Origin: Ascarosepion bandense
Taxonomy: Eukaryota > Mollusca > Cephalopoda > Sepiida > Sepiidae
Length of the DNA stretch: 64,000 nt
Reading direction: 5' to 3'
Assembly: GCA_037127315.1 (NCBI GenBank)
Contig: JBBBDQ010001287.1
Location: 3,012,501-3,076,500, forward strand
Position numbers and translations under genes: made by a program. A model generated the notes under the pieces. It saw nothing but the letters and a program-made list of their open reading frames with translations, had not been told where the DNA came from and ran no database searches. Below are positions 63,958-64,000 of this stretch, in pieces. Position 1 is the first letter of the stretch. Each line of letters begins with the position of its first letter.

Positions 63958-64000
63958 GAAAAAATGTGGAAATTGAAAACAAGAGTTGTGCCAGTGATAG
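63958..64000 (+). pseudogene. LINE-R3 continuation after a frameshift, cut by the window edge
   Basis: Sequence equal to LINE-R2 at 60776-60811 (MWKLKTRVAPV region) continues one frame over. The 3' end lies beyond 64000. Confidence 0.8.

Overview
This window is about 64 kb of eukaryotic, AT-rich, repeat-saturated DNA with no recognisable host protein-coding gene. I see no spliced gene, no CRISPR array and no bacterial-type operon. The repeats suggest a cephalopod, most likely an octopus. The tRNA-derived SINEs resemble the octopus OR-type SINEs as I remember them, and they sit among dense (TA)n, (TCTA)n and (TAA)n microsatellites and degraded non-LTR retrotransposons. The organism is an inference; the repeat families are seen in the sequence.

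Three LINE lineages account for nearly all real coding sequence. LINE-E is RTE-like, has a YADD reverse transcriptase and ends in (GAA)n; its best copy, at 36.7-38.1 kb, keeps a 422-codon open frame, and broken copies lie at 7.0-8.8, 27.6-29.4, 30.3-32.5 and 32.5-32.8 kb. LINE-J is CR1/Jockey-like and 5'-truncated in seven places. LINE-R has a YMDD reverse transcriptase, a CCHC finger and a PD..D restriction-like endonuclease, as in the R4/Dong group; three copies lie against (TAA)n repeats at 25.3, 60.5 and 62.5 kb. The last copy runs off the window. A decayed Tc1/mariner-like transposase lies at 50.9-52.4 kb.

The non-autonomous elements are more unusual. (1) A tRNA-like SINE with a hammerhead ribozyme at its 3' end occurs four times (38.7, 41.9, 42.7, 53.0 kb); two copies keep the full three-stem fold and the stem I pairs co-vary between copies. 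(2) A complete, separate type I hammerhead lies at 9677-9735, and at least three other families carry hammerhead-like cores (2.4, 11/21.6/34.9 and 3.0 kb). (3) A composite SINE joins a 5S rRNA-like head to a tRNA-derived SINE at two loci (12.3 and 47.4 kb). (4) A SINE built from head-to-tail units of about 150-160 bp shares its 3' tail with LINE-J, which suggests LINE-J mobilised it. (5) A small palindromic module sits both inside tandem SINE repeats and inside duplicated LINE-E sequence.

Layout: 0-7 kb hairpin repeats, foldbacks and LINE-J1; 7-15.4 kb LINE-E1, ribozyme pair, SINEs, LINE-J2; 15.6-18.5 kb SINE, 98-bp satellite, 69-bp minisatellite; 18.8-24 kb (TCTA)n blocks and a segmental duplication; 25-33 kb LINE-R1, SINE-S arrays, nested LINE-E/J; 33-43 kb hairpin repeats, intact LINE-E5, hammerhead SINEs; 43-48.6 kb tandem SINE array and 5S/tRNA SINE; 49-55 kb foldbacks, mariner relic, hairpin repeats; 55.2-62.5 kb 42-bp and 78-bp minisatellites; 62.5-64 kb LINE-R3. 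The parts relate as parasites and hosts rather than as a pathway: autonomous LINEs supply enzymes, SINEs borrow their tails, and microsatellites act as targets or grow from LINE tails.
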